Shown: positions 7,094 to 13,490 of the stretch, piece by piece
Layout: each line of letters starts with the position of its first letter
Numbering within the stretch: the stretch's first letter is position 1
Assembly: GCA_023717525.1 (NCBI GenBank)
Contig: JAMQPK010000106.1
Coordinates: 1 to 38,171 of the forward strand
DNA from: Vicinamibacterales bacterium
GTDB taxonomy: Bacteria; Acidobacteriota; Vicinamibacteria; Vicinamibacterales; JAMQPK01
DNA: 38,171 nucleotides
Reading direction: 5' to 3'
Notes under the pieces: generated by a model
The model's database searches: none
Told to the model about the DNA's origin: nothing
What the model saw: only the letters and a program-made list of their open reading frames with translations
Made by a program: the position numbers and the translations under genes

Positions 7094-7738
7094 ATGTTCA
7101 TTGGACACTTCGCCCTGGGCTTCGCCGCCAAGCGCGCGGTGCCGCAGGTGTCGCTGGCTGTGCTCTTCGGAGCTGCACAGCTCGCGGATTTGATCTGGCC
7201 CGTGCTCGTTGCGGCCGGCATCGAACAGGTGCGGATCGATCCCGGTAACACAGCCTCCACGCCGCTCGATTTCGTCAGCTATCCCTATTCACATTCTCTC
7301 GTCATGTTGGCCGTGTGGGGCGCATTGCTCGGCTGGATCTGCGCTCGTGCAACCCCAGGTCGGCGTGTGTTCGGCATTGTGTTCGCGCTGGTCCTCAGCC
7401 ATTGGGTCCTCGACGTTGTGACGCACCGTCCAGACATGCCGCTCTTCTTCGGCGGACCGAAGCTTGGATTGGGGCTATGGAATTATCCGGCGATTGAGAA
7501 AGCTATCGAGGCTGGCATGTACGCGGCCGGCGTCTGGGTGTATCTTGGCGCGACCAGCGCGCGCGACGCAGCAGGGCGTTGGGGATTGCTTGCACTCGCC
7601 GCATTTCTCTTCGTCGGGTTTCTGGCGAGCTCGGCTCCACCGCCGTCCGTCACGGCGCTGTGGGCGACCGCCTTCGGTCTCGGGTTGTTGATTCTCGTAT
7701 GGGCGCACTGGGCCGATCAGCACAGGAGTCACGCATGA
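7094..7738 (+). CDS. Integral membrane protein, YdjM/DUF457-like
   Basis: 214 residues with about six hydrophobic segments. The N-terminal HFALGFAAKR and the pair SYPYSHSLVMLAVW and LSHWVLDVVTHRPDMPL place conserved His and Asp residues near the membrane face. This is the pattern of the YdjM/DUF457 group of 'membrane-bound metal-dependent hydrolases'; no activity is firmly established for that group. The stop overlaps the next start (ATGA), so the two are coupled. It begins 11 bases after the SWIB terminator with no Shine-Dalgarno. Confidence 0.7.
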   Translation: MFIGHFALGFAAKRAVPQVSLAVLFGAAQLADLIWPVLVAAGIEQVRIDPGNTASTPLDFVSYPYSHSLVMLAVWGALLGWICARATPGRRVFGIVFALVLSHWVLDVVTHRPDMPLFFGGPKLGLGLWNYPAIEKAIEAGMYAAGVWVYLGATSARDAAGRWGLLALAAFLFVGFLASSAPPPSVTALWATAFGLGLLILVWAHWADQHRSHA

Positions 7739-8442
7739 GCGATCCCGTTGCCGGAATCTGGGAAGACTTCATCGACATCTTCTACGCGCCCGCGAGTGTC
7801 TTCGCGCGTCGCCAGACCGGATCTTTCTGGATCCCATTGTTCACGGTCACGATTCTGCTTGGCACGTTGTTCTTCCTGAACAGCGGCGCAATGCAGCCGA
7901 TAATGGACGCCGAGTTCAATCGTGGGATGGCCGTCGCCATGCGGAACAACCCGCAGATGAACGCCGAAGCCGTCGAACGGTTCCGTCAGATCGGCACGCG
8001 CATCGCCCAGGTGTTCGTTTTTGTCTTCACGCCGGTCGTGATCGGCACAATTGGCGTCTGTCTCTGGCTGATCGGGAAGCTCTTCGAAGCGAAGCAGACG
8101 CTGAAGGCCGCACTGGTGGTCTCGGCGTACGCCTACGTGCCTCGGGTTGTTGAAGCTGTCTTGAATGGAGTGCAGGCGCTCGTGCTCGATCCCGCGGGGC
8201 TGAACGGCCGCTTCCGCCTCTCGCTCGGTCCCGGCCGCTTCATCGATCCTGATACGGCCTCGCCCATCCTGCTGGCCATCGTCGGCCGCATGGATCTGTT
8301 CACGATCTGGATCACGATCTTGCTGGCAATCGGGCTATCGGTGACTGGCGGTATTCCACGCGGCCGGTCGGCGATCGCGGCGGCGCTCATCTGGGCAATC
8401 GGCGCCATTCCGCTGATCGTTCAGGCCATTCGCTCAATGTAA
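7735..8442 (+). CDS. YIP1 family membrane protein
   Basis: 235 residues with a soluble N-terminus (residues 1-28, containing WEDFIDIFYAPASVFARR) and about five membrane helices. The opening 'IFYAPASVFAR' followed by a first helix is characteristic of bacterial Yip1-domain proteins, whose function is unknown. A long loop between helices 1 and 2 (about residues 52-90) is rich in Asn, Met and Gln (MRNNPQMNAEAVERFRQIG). It overlaps the upstream membrane-protein gene by four bases. A heptamer tract starts six bases after the stop. Confidence 0.8.
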   Translation: MSDPVAGIWEDFIDIFYAPASVFARRQTGSFWIPLFTVTILLGTLFFLNSGAMQPIMDAEFNRGMAVAMRNNPQMNAEAVERFRQIGTRIAQVFVFVFTPVVIGTIGVCLWLIGKLFEAKQTLKAALVVSAYAYVPRVVEAVLNGVQALVLDPAGLNGRFRLSLGPGRFIDPDTASPILLAIVGRMDLFTIWITILLAIGLSVTGGIPRGRSAIAAALIWAIGAIPLIVQAIRSM

Positions 8443-8447
8443 ATGTA

Positions 8448-8512
8448 GTCGTTGGTCGTTCGTCGTTGGTCGTTGGTCCCAGTCGTTAGTTCCAGTCGTT
8501 AGTCGTTGGTCC
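8448..8512. repeat. Heptamer tract, GTCGTTG family
   Basis: Degenerate seven-base units such as gtcgttg, gtcgttc, gtcgttg, gtcgttg and later tcgttag and cgttagt fill the gap after the YIP1 gene. No gene, hairpin or promoter is visible in it. Confidence 0.75.
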
Positions 8513-8516
8513 TGCC

Positions 8517-8582
8517 TACTTTCAACCTACTTTCTAGTTTCTACTTTCTAGTTTCTACTTTCCAGTTTCCAGTTTCTGGTCT
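8517..8582. repeat. Heptamer tract, TTCTAGT/TTCTACT family, entering mgsA
   Basis: Seven-base units can be read as actttca, acctact, ttctagt, ttctact, ttctagt, ttctact, ttccagt, ttccagt, ttctggt. From 8555 the tract is coding on the minus strand and supplies the stop and the last eight or so residues (DQKLETGK) of methylglyoxal synthase. Confidence 0.78.
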
Positions 8583-9043
8583 CCCGTTGTCGGGCTTTCT
8601 GAACCCATCCCATCCAGATCGGGCAGTCTCCGCTCGTACTCTTCGTCCATGAGGTGGCTCGACAGCAGAAAATCGGCCGTCGCCCGGTTGCAGGCAATCG
8701 GCACGTTGTAGACGACGGCAACGCGCAGCAGCGCCTTGACGTCGACATCATGCGGGTGCGGGGCAAGCGGATCCCAGAAGAAGATGATGAAGTCGATGCG
8801 TCCCTCGGCGACGCCGGCGCCAACCTGTTGATCGCCCCCGAGCGGGCCGCTGCGAAAACGCGTCACGGGAAGGCCGAGCTCCTTTTCGATCATGCCGCCA
8901 GTTGTTCCGGTGCCGTAGAGCTCGTGCTTCGACAGCGTTCCCTTGTTGAAGCGCGCCCACTCGAGAATGTCGCGCTTCATGTTGTCGTGCGCGATCAATG
9001 CGATGCGCTTGCGCTTGGCCGTGACGATCGAGCGGAAGGACAT
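8555..9043 (-). CDS. mgsA: Methylglyoxal synthase
   Basis: 162 residues (E. coli MgsA has 152). The cytosolic enzyme converts dihydroxyacetone phosphate to methylglyoxal and phosphate, a bypass of lower glycolysis. Active-site elements are clear: H19 in ALIAHDN, the phosphate-binding YGTGTTGG, catalytic D71 in SGPLGGDQQVG, and D91 in FFWDPLAPHPHD, followed by DVDVKALLR. The C-terminal DQKLETGK is encoded by a heptamer repeat tract and is probably a recent addition. The ATG lies exactly six bases after TATCCT on the minus strand, with no Shine-Dalgarno, so initiation may be leaderless. Divergent from the cupin gene. Confidence 0.95.
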   Translation of the reverse strand: MSFRSIVTAKRKRIALIAHDNMKRDILEWARFNKGTLSKHELYGTGTTGGMIEKELGLPVTRFRSGPLGGDQQVGAGVAEGRIDFIIFFWDPLAPHPHDVDVKALLRVAVVYNVPIACNRATADFLLSSHLMDEEYERRLPDLDGMGSESPTTGDQKLETGK

Positions 9044-9049
9044 AGGTTA

Positions 9050-9055
9050 AGGATA
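9050..9055 (-). promoter_or_regulatory. Possible -10 box placing mgsA transcription start at its ATG
   Basis: TATCCT on the minus strand (four of six matches) ends six bases before the mgsA ATG at 9043, so transcription would begin at the A of ATG. No -35 or Shine-Dalgarno is evident. Weak alone, but the spacing matches other genes in the window. Confidence 0.35.
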
Positions 9056-9061
9056 CGCGAT

Positions 9062-9067
9062 TACAAT
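9062..9067 (+). promoter_or_regulatory. TACAAT box before the cupin gene
   Basis: TACAAT (five of six matches) ends nine bases before the cupin ATG, giving a predicted leader of about three bases. No Shine-Dalgarno precedes the ATG. Confidence 0.45.
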
Positions 9068-9076
9068 AGACGGCCT

Positions 9077-9442
9077 ATGCCGACAGTCATCTCCGCGCCG
9101 TCAGTAATTCAAGCGGCGGGACATCCACCCAAGCGGATCGAAGAGTTTGCCGGTCGGGTGAATTCCGGTCACACCTCGGTCAGCGTTGCCAAAATGACGT
9201 CTCCCGGCGGCTGGAGCGAGCCGGGGCAGGCCCCCGAGTTCGAAGAGATCACGGTTGTGCTCCGCGGCATGATCAGAGTCGAGCACCGCGGTGGAGTGAT
9301 CGACGTTCACGCCGGCCAGGCCGTGGTGACCCACCGCGGCGAGTGGGTGCGCTACAGTTCGCCTGAACCGGAAGGAGCGGAATACATCGCGGTGTGTCTG
9401 CCGGCGTTCTCGATGGAAACGGTTCATCGAGATGATGGTTAA
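9077..9442 (+). CDS. Cupin-domain protein
   Basis: 121 residues forming one small beta-barrel of the cupin fold. Motif 1 region: PGGWSEPGQAPEFEEITVVLRGMIRV, where Glu residues replace the usual His pair. Motif 2 region: VHAGQAVVTHRGEWVRYSSPE, with one His. The pattern G(X)5-E near a reduced set of metal ligands suggests a binding or isomerase role rather than a classical dioxygenase. The substrate cannot be inferred. It is five bases upstream of a DinB-like gene and probably co-transcribed with it, divergent from mgsA. Confidence 0.8.
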   Translation: MPTVISAPSVIQAAGHPPKRIEEFAGRVNSGHTSVSVAKMTSPGGWSEPGQAPEFEEITVVLRGMIRVEHRGGVIDVHAGQAVVTHRGEWVRYSSPEPEGAEYIAVCLPAFSMETVHRDDG

Positions 9443-9447
9443 CAAAG

Positions 9448-9951
9448 ATGTCGATTGCTGAAAGCCTGCTTCCCGAGTTCGATCACGAGACAGCGACGAC
9501 GCGGCTGCTGCTCGAGCGGGTGCCCGAGAGCAAGACGAGCTGGAAGCCTCACGACAAGTCGAGGTCGCTCGGCCAGCTCGCCATGCACATCGCGACCATC
9601 CCTCAGTGGACGCCCGTCACGCTCACGCAGACCGAGTTCGATACCAACCCTCCAGGTGGACGCGCCTATGGTCCTCCAGCGTTCGAATCACTCGAGCATA
9701 TGTTGAGCACCTACGACTCGGGAGTCGTGGCGGCGCGTGCCCTGCTGACGGCCACGACCGATGGCGAGTTCATGGTGCCGTGGACATTGAAGAGGTCGGG
9801 GCACACGCTGTTCAGCATGCCGCGCGCAGGCGTGTTTCGCACGTTCATCATGAACCACGCCGTCCACCACCGCGGCCAGCTGACGGTCTACCTGCGACAG
9901 TGCGACGTGACGCTTCCCAGCATCTACGGGCCGACGGCGGACACTGAGTAG
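9448..9951 (+). CDS. DinB family protein
   Basis: 167 residues, the usual size for DinB/YfiT four-helix metalloproteins, which act as metal-dependent thiol transferases or hydrolases in characterised cases. Visible motifs are the N-terminal FDHETATTRLLLERVPE with H13, the LGQLAMHIATIPQW segment with H47, and the C-terminal NHAVHHRGQLTVYLRQ carrying the H-x3-HRGQ signature. H47 and the two C-terminal histidines are the likely metal ligands. The stop codon is followed at once by a heptamer tract. The role is probably in thiol or stress metabolism, by family only. Confidence 0.9.
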   Translation: MSIAESLLPEFDHETATTRLLLERVPESKTSWKPHDKSRSLGQLAMHIATIPQWTPVTLTQTEFDTNPPGGRAYGPPAFESLEHMLSTYDSGVVAARALLTATTDGEFMVPWTLKRSGHTLFSMPRAGVFRTFIMNHAVHHRGQLTVYLRQCDVTLPSIYGPTADTE

Positions 9952-10010
9952 GCTCTTGGCTCTGGGCTTAGGACTCTGGGACTGGCCAACAGCCTAAAGC
10001 CCAAAGCCTA
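9951..10010. repeat. Heptamer tract between convergent genes, GGCTCTG/AAAGCCC family
   Basis: Seven-base units read ggctctt, ggctctg, ggcttag, gactctg, ggactgg, ccaacag, cctaaag, cccaaag. The two halves are roughly inverted (cctaaagcccaaagcc against ggctctgggcttagg), so a hairpin is possible. The tract touches the DinB stop and contains the TAG stop of the proline dehydrogenase gene. The same unit family forms the cytochrome signal-peptide codons at 2167-2201. Confidence 0.75.
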
Positions 10011-10943
10011 TCGTTCAGCCAGGAGCGAGCGCAGGACGAACGCCACGTTCGCCGGTCTCTCTCCGAGCCGGCGCATGAAGTAAGGAAACCATTCCTGGCC
10101 GAACGGCACATACACGCGCATGCGATAGCCCTCTGCGACCAGTGAGGTCTGAAGGTCGCGGCGGATGCCGTAGAGCATCTGGAACTCGAAGCGCTCTGGC
10201 GTCACACCCTGGCCGGCCGCAAAGCGCTTCACGCCGTCGAGAATCGCCTCGTCGTGCGTGGCGATGGCCGGATACGTCCCTTCACTCACAAGACGCTTCG
10301 CCAGCCGGAGGTACGCGGCGTCGACGTCCGACTTGTCTTGATAGGCAACCGCCTTCGGTTCGCGATACGCGCCCTTGACGAGGCGGATTCGCGCGCCGAG
10401 CTTGTTAATCCGCTCAAAGTCCTGTTCGCTTCGGTAGAGGGCGGACTGCAGGACGACCCCCACGTTCTGATTGCCGTGGCGCCACACGGTCTCGAAGATC
10501 TCGATCGTCACCTCCGCGTGCTTCGAGCTCTCCATGTCGATGCGCACGAAAAACCCGCATCTGTCGCCGGCGGCGAGAATGCGGCGCAGATTGTCCACGC
10601 AGATGGCCTTGTCGACGTCGAGGCCGAGTTGCGTCAGCTTCAGCGAGAGGTTCTTCTCCACGCCGGCCAGATGGACCGCCTCGATCAGCGCGAGATACGC
10701 CCGCGTGGCGGCCTCGGCGGCGGCGAGCGTGCCGACGCTCTCGCCCAGATAGTCGAGGGTGTGGTGCATGCCGCGCGCGTCGATCTCGCGGACGGCATCG
10801 ATCGCATCCGCGATCGTCTCGCCGGCGATGAAGCGGCGTGCGAACGACCGGCTCCCGGACATCCCGTAGCGGGACGCCAAGGTCTTCAATATTCGGCTGT
10901 GGGAGAGTGTCTGGAAAAAGGCCTTCGACGCAACACCGAGCAT
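10008..10943 (-). CDS. Proline dehydrogenase (monofunctional PRODH)
   Basis: 311 residues, a single-domain FAD enzyme oxidising L-proline to pyrroline-5-carboxylate at the membrane. Typical PutA/PRODH motifs are present: NLSLKLTQLGLD, FVRIDMESS, LVKGAYREPKAVAYQDKSDVD, ATHDEAILDG, EFQMLYGIRRDLQ, and the C-terminal YFMRRLGERPANV containing the paired arginines that bind the substrate carboxylate. The start ATG overlaps the stop of the upstream acyltransferase by one base (TGATG). No P5C dehydrogenase gene is nearby. The stop codon lies in a heptamer tract. Confidence 0.95.
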   Translation of the reverse strand: MLGVASKAFFQTLSHSRILKTLASRYGMSGSRSFARRFIAGETIADAIDAVREIDARGMHHTLDYLGESVGTLAAAEAATRAYLALIEAVHLAGVEKNLSLKLTQLGLDVDKAICVDNLRRILAAGDRCGFFVRIDMESSKHAEVTIEIFETVWRHGNQNVGVVLQSALYRSEQDFERINKLGARIRLVKGAYREPKAVAYQDKSDVDAAYLRLAKRLVSEGTYPAIATHDEAILDGVKRFAAGQGVTPERFEFQMLYGIRRDLQTSLVAEGYRMRVYVPFGQEWFPYFMRRLGERPANVAFVLRSLLAER

Positions 10944-12064
10944 CAGTGAGTGCGGCTGGACCCGGAAGCCATCAGGTGGTCGATCGTGCGGGCGTAATAC
11001 CGGAGCACGTTGCGATCGCGCACGCGGAACCGGCCGCGCTCGGCGACGATGATGCCCCGGGTTTCGAGAAGTTCGGCAGCCTCTTCAACCGCCTGCCGTC
11101 CGTTGTTGACGCCGAGATTGGCACCGACCGCGCGCAGCGTCTCGATGATCGCGTCACACCGCGACTCCAGATCCTTCCTCGCGATCGACGGGCGCATGGC
11201 CGCTGACACGACCGCGGTTGGGAGCACCTTCACGAGCTTGCCAATCGATGTGCGGGTCAACCGGCCAAGTTCGAGCACGTCGCGCCGCGCTTCCGAGTCC
11301 CATCCGTCCAGTGGAATCGGCCGGCCGAACGTGACGAACGCGCGCGACCGATACCCCACGGCGTAGCGGACCATTTCCGCGAGCTCTCGGGTGAACGGGC
11401 GCTGCGCGCGCTTGATGCGTTGGCGCGCGAGGATGTGATCTTCGAGGACGAGATCGTACGAGATGGCCATGGGGACAATCGTCAGCCCACCCAGTCCCGA
11501 CTGCAGCGCCGCGTGCAGGAGCCCGGTCTTTGGTGCCTTCAGCTCGCCGCTGTAGCTGCGCCCGCCCTCGAGATAGAAGAGGAGGTCATGGCTGCGAAGC
11601 AGCTCCGCCACATACGCCTTCAGCGTGATGAGATACGCCGGATCCTTCGTGTTTCGCCTGATGGGGATTGCGCCCGTCACGTGCTTGTGGATGAGGCCGA
11701 GCGGACCGCCGAACAGATTGATGCCCGCCGCGATGATCGGCGGCCGGACGCCGCTGTCGTCGAGCACTAGAGGTTCGACGAGATAGTCGGTATGGCTCCG
11801 ATGGTTCGAGGCGTAGATCACCCGGCCGGCCCGTGTGGCTGCAGCGACGACCTGAATGTTCTCGTCGTGGCGCTCGATCTTTCTCAGAATCGGATACAAA
11901 GGGTGCTTCAGGGCGCGGTAGAACGGATACCGCTGCGTTGTCCGAAGCTCTTCCAGGTAGGCGAACACCCGCTCGCGACCGTCGGCCCCTCCACGGTCGC
12001 TGCGCAGGTAGCGCGCGACGTCTTCTCGGGCGAGGACAGCTTGGGTCAGGTCGTCACGCAGCAT
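10943..12064 (-). CDS. Glycerol-3-phosphate acyltransferase, PlsB-like
   Basis: 373 residues, much shorter than E. coli PlsB (about 800) but with all four acyltransferase blocks. Block I is NHRSHTDYL with the HX4D pair H88/D93. Block II is GINLFGGPLGL (about 114-124). Block III is FYLEGGRSYSGE (about 163-174). Block IV is IVPMAISYD (about 196-204). It would acylate the sn-1 position of glycerol 3-phosphate or a related acceptor at the inner membrane. The C-terminal region (NNGRQAVEEAAELLETRGIIV) resembles the C-terminus of PlsB/GPAT proteins. It is coupled by TGATG to proline dehydrogenase, with no obvious metabolic link. A TATAGT box lies 12 bases before the ATG. Confidence 0.88.
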   Translation of the reverse strand: MLRDDLTQAVLAREDVARYLRSDRGGADGRERVFAYLEELRTTQRYPFYRALKHPLYPILRKIERHDENIQVVAAATRAGRVIYASNHRSHTDYLVEPLVLDDSGVRPPIIAAGINLFGGPLGLIHKHVTGAIPIRRNTKDPAYLITLKAYVAELLRSHDLLFYLEGGRSYSGELKAPKTGLLHAALQSGLGGLTIVPMAISYDLVLEDHILARQRIKRAQRPFTRELAEMVRYAVGYRSRAFVTFGRPIPLDGWDSEARRDVLELGRLTRTSIGKLVKVLPTAVVSAAMRPSIARKDLESRCDAIIETLRAVGANLGVNNGRQAVEEAAELLETRGIIVAERGRFRVRDRNVLRYYARTIDHLMASGSSRTH

Positions 12065-12076
12065 TCAAGTTTTTGA

Positions 12077-12082
12077 ACTATA
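12077..12082 (-). promoter_or_regulatory. TATAGT box before the PlsB-like gene
   Basis: TATAGT on the minus strand (five of six matches) ends 12 bases before the ATG at 12064, giving a predicted leader of about six bases without a Shine-Dalgarno. Confidence 0.4.
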
Positions 12083-12097
12083 ACACGGACATTATTG

Positions 12098-13114
12098 TCA
12101 TTGTCCCACCGCAGTTCCGAGCTCGCTGCAGATGAAGCCGGCGAACTCGGTGGTAGTCGCCGTGCCACCCAGGTCCCGCGTCGCCCGCCCGGGCATCGCC
12201 AGGACGCGGATCAGCGCCGACTCGATACGCGTGGCCGCTTCTGACTCACCGAGATGGTGCAGCATCAACAGGGCCGAACGCAGCAGCGCCGTAGGGTTCG
12301 CCACGTTCTGCCCGGCGATGTCTGGCGCGCTGCCATGGACGGCCTCAAAGACTCCCGTGTCTGCGCCAAGGTTGGCCGCGCCAACGACGCCGAGGCCTCC
12401 AACGAGCCCTGCGGCGAGGTCGGAGACGATGTCGCCATACAGGTTGGTCAGCAGCAGCATGTCGAATTGTTCGGGCTTCATCACCAGCTTCATGCACAGG
12501 GCGTCGACGATTTGCTCGTCGTACGCGATCGTCGGGAACTCGGCCGCGACGATCCTGGCGCTCTTGATGAACAGGCCGTCGCTCATCTTCATGATGTTGG
12601 CCTTGTGGACTGCGGTAATGCGCCGCCGGCCCATCTTTCTGGCGTACTCGAACGCAAACCGGGCGATGCGCGTCGATGCCCGCTCGGTGATGATCTTGAG
12701 GCTTTCGACGACCCCAGGCACGACTTCGTGTTCGAGGCCCGCATAAAGGTCTTCGGTGTTCTCGCGGACGATCACGAGATCGACGTTGTCGAACCGCGAG
12801 CGCACGTGCGGAAGCTTCGAGATCGGCCGGAGGCTGGCGTACAGGTCGAGCGCCTTGCGGAGCCCGACGTTGACGCTCGCAAAGCCCTCGCCGATAGGGG
12901 TCGTGATCGGCCCCTTCAGCGCAACCTTATTGCGACGAATAGAGTCGAGCAGTGCCTGCGGCAGGGGCGTGCCCTGGGCTTCGAGCGCCGCCATGCCGGC
13001 ATCAAACCGTTCCCACTTCACGCTGACGCCGGCCGTTTCGATGATTCGGACGACGGCGTCAGAAACTTCGGGCCCGATGCCGTCTCCGGGGACTAAGGTG
13101 ACGGTGTGCGTCAT
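12098..13114 (-). CDS. NAD-type isocitrate dehydrogenase (decarboxylating)
   Basis: 338 residues of the beta-decarboxylating dehydrogenase family (IDH/IPMDH/homoisocitrate DH), a cytosolic TCA-cycle enzyme. The substrate motif SVNVGLRKALDLYASLR supplies S80, N82, R86 and R96, the isocitrate-type S/N/R/R set. R118 and Y125 lie in VRENTEDLYAGLEH, K171 in AVHKANIMK, and metal aspartates in NLYGDIVSDLAAG (about D228, D232). The coenzyme loop VHGSAPDIAGQNVANPTA lacks the basic residues of NADP enzymes and resembles eukaryotic NAD-IDH. The ATG overlaps the stop of the upstream small membrane-protein gene. Isopropylmalate or homoisocitrate activity is less likely. Confidence 0.9.
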   Translation of the reverse strand: MTHTVTLVPGDGIGPEVSDAVVRIIETAGVSVKWERFDAGMAALEAQGTPLPQALLDSIRRNKVALKGPITTPIGEGFASVNVGLRKALDLYASLRPISKLPHVRSRFDNVDLVIVRENTEDLYAGLEHEVVPGVVESLKIITERASTRIARFAFEYARKMGRRRITAVHKANIMKMSDGLFIKSARIVAAEFPTIAYDEQIVDALCMKLVMKPEQFDMLLLTNLYGDIVSDLAAGLVGGLGVVGAANLGADTGVFEAVHGSAPDIAGQNVANPTALLRSALLMLHHLGESEAATRIESALIRVLAMPGRATRDLGGTATTTEFAGFICSELGTAVGQ

Positions 13115-13461
13115 GCCGCGCGCGTGCCGTCTCGCGCCTCCCAGAAGAGCAGGGCCAGGCCGGCAGCAGCTATCGGTGCGATGACAATCGCCGAGAGGGC
13201 ATGCAATTCGCGACCGGCGTAGATCGTGACCGCATACATCACGACGGCGACCGCCATGCGCGCGAAGAAACCAGAGGGGCGGGGGCCGAGCAGAGCCATG
13301 GCGGACAGACTGCCGATGAGCAACCCGCCCGAGACATATGACATGCGGAAGAACCTCTCGAGCATGACACTGGAAACAGGCGGCGCCAGGATCCCGACCA
13401 CGATCGTTCCGCCAAACCAGAGGGAAAGGGCGATAACGTACACGTACCGCAACGCAACCAC
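13111..13461 (-). CDS. Small four-helix membrane protein (DUF4149/TMEM205-like)
   Basis: 116 residues with four hydrophobic segments. The N-terminal LRYVYVIALSLWFGGTIVVGILAPPV matches the short DUF4149/TMEM205-like proteins, whose function is unknown. The GTG start at 13461 lies exactly six bases after a minus-strand TATAAT (13468-13473), so transcription would begin at the first base of the start codon. It is coupled to isocitrate dehydrogenase by ATGA and divergent from the DUF255-like gene. Confidence 0.78.
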   Translation of the reverse strand: MVALRYVYVIALSLWFGGTIVVGILAPPVSSVMLERFFRMSYVSGGLLIGSLSAMALLGPRPSGFFARMAVAVVMYAVTIYAGRELHALSAIVIAPIAAAGLALLFWEARDGTRAA

Positions 13462-13467
13462 CCCGTC

Positions 13468-13475
13468 ATTATAAT
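13468..13475. promoter_or_regulatory. Palindromic ATTATAAT shared by divergent promoters
   Basis: ATTATAAT is its own reverse complement and contains TATAAT on both strands (minus 13473-13468, plus 13470-13475). For the minus gene the predicted transcription start coincides with the GTG at 13461. For the plus gene it falls about nine bases before the ATG at 13491. Neither side shows a convincing -35. Confidence 0.5.
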
Positions 13476-13490
13476 TTGAGCAGCAACGTC

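Noticed and set aside
8448-8582. CRISPR array
   Set aside because: The repeats are contiguous seven-base units without spacers, and there are no cas genes.
13476-13490. TTG start for the DUF255-like gene
   Set aside because: It would overlap the TATAAT box, and an ATG five codons later fits the family start.
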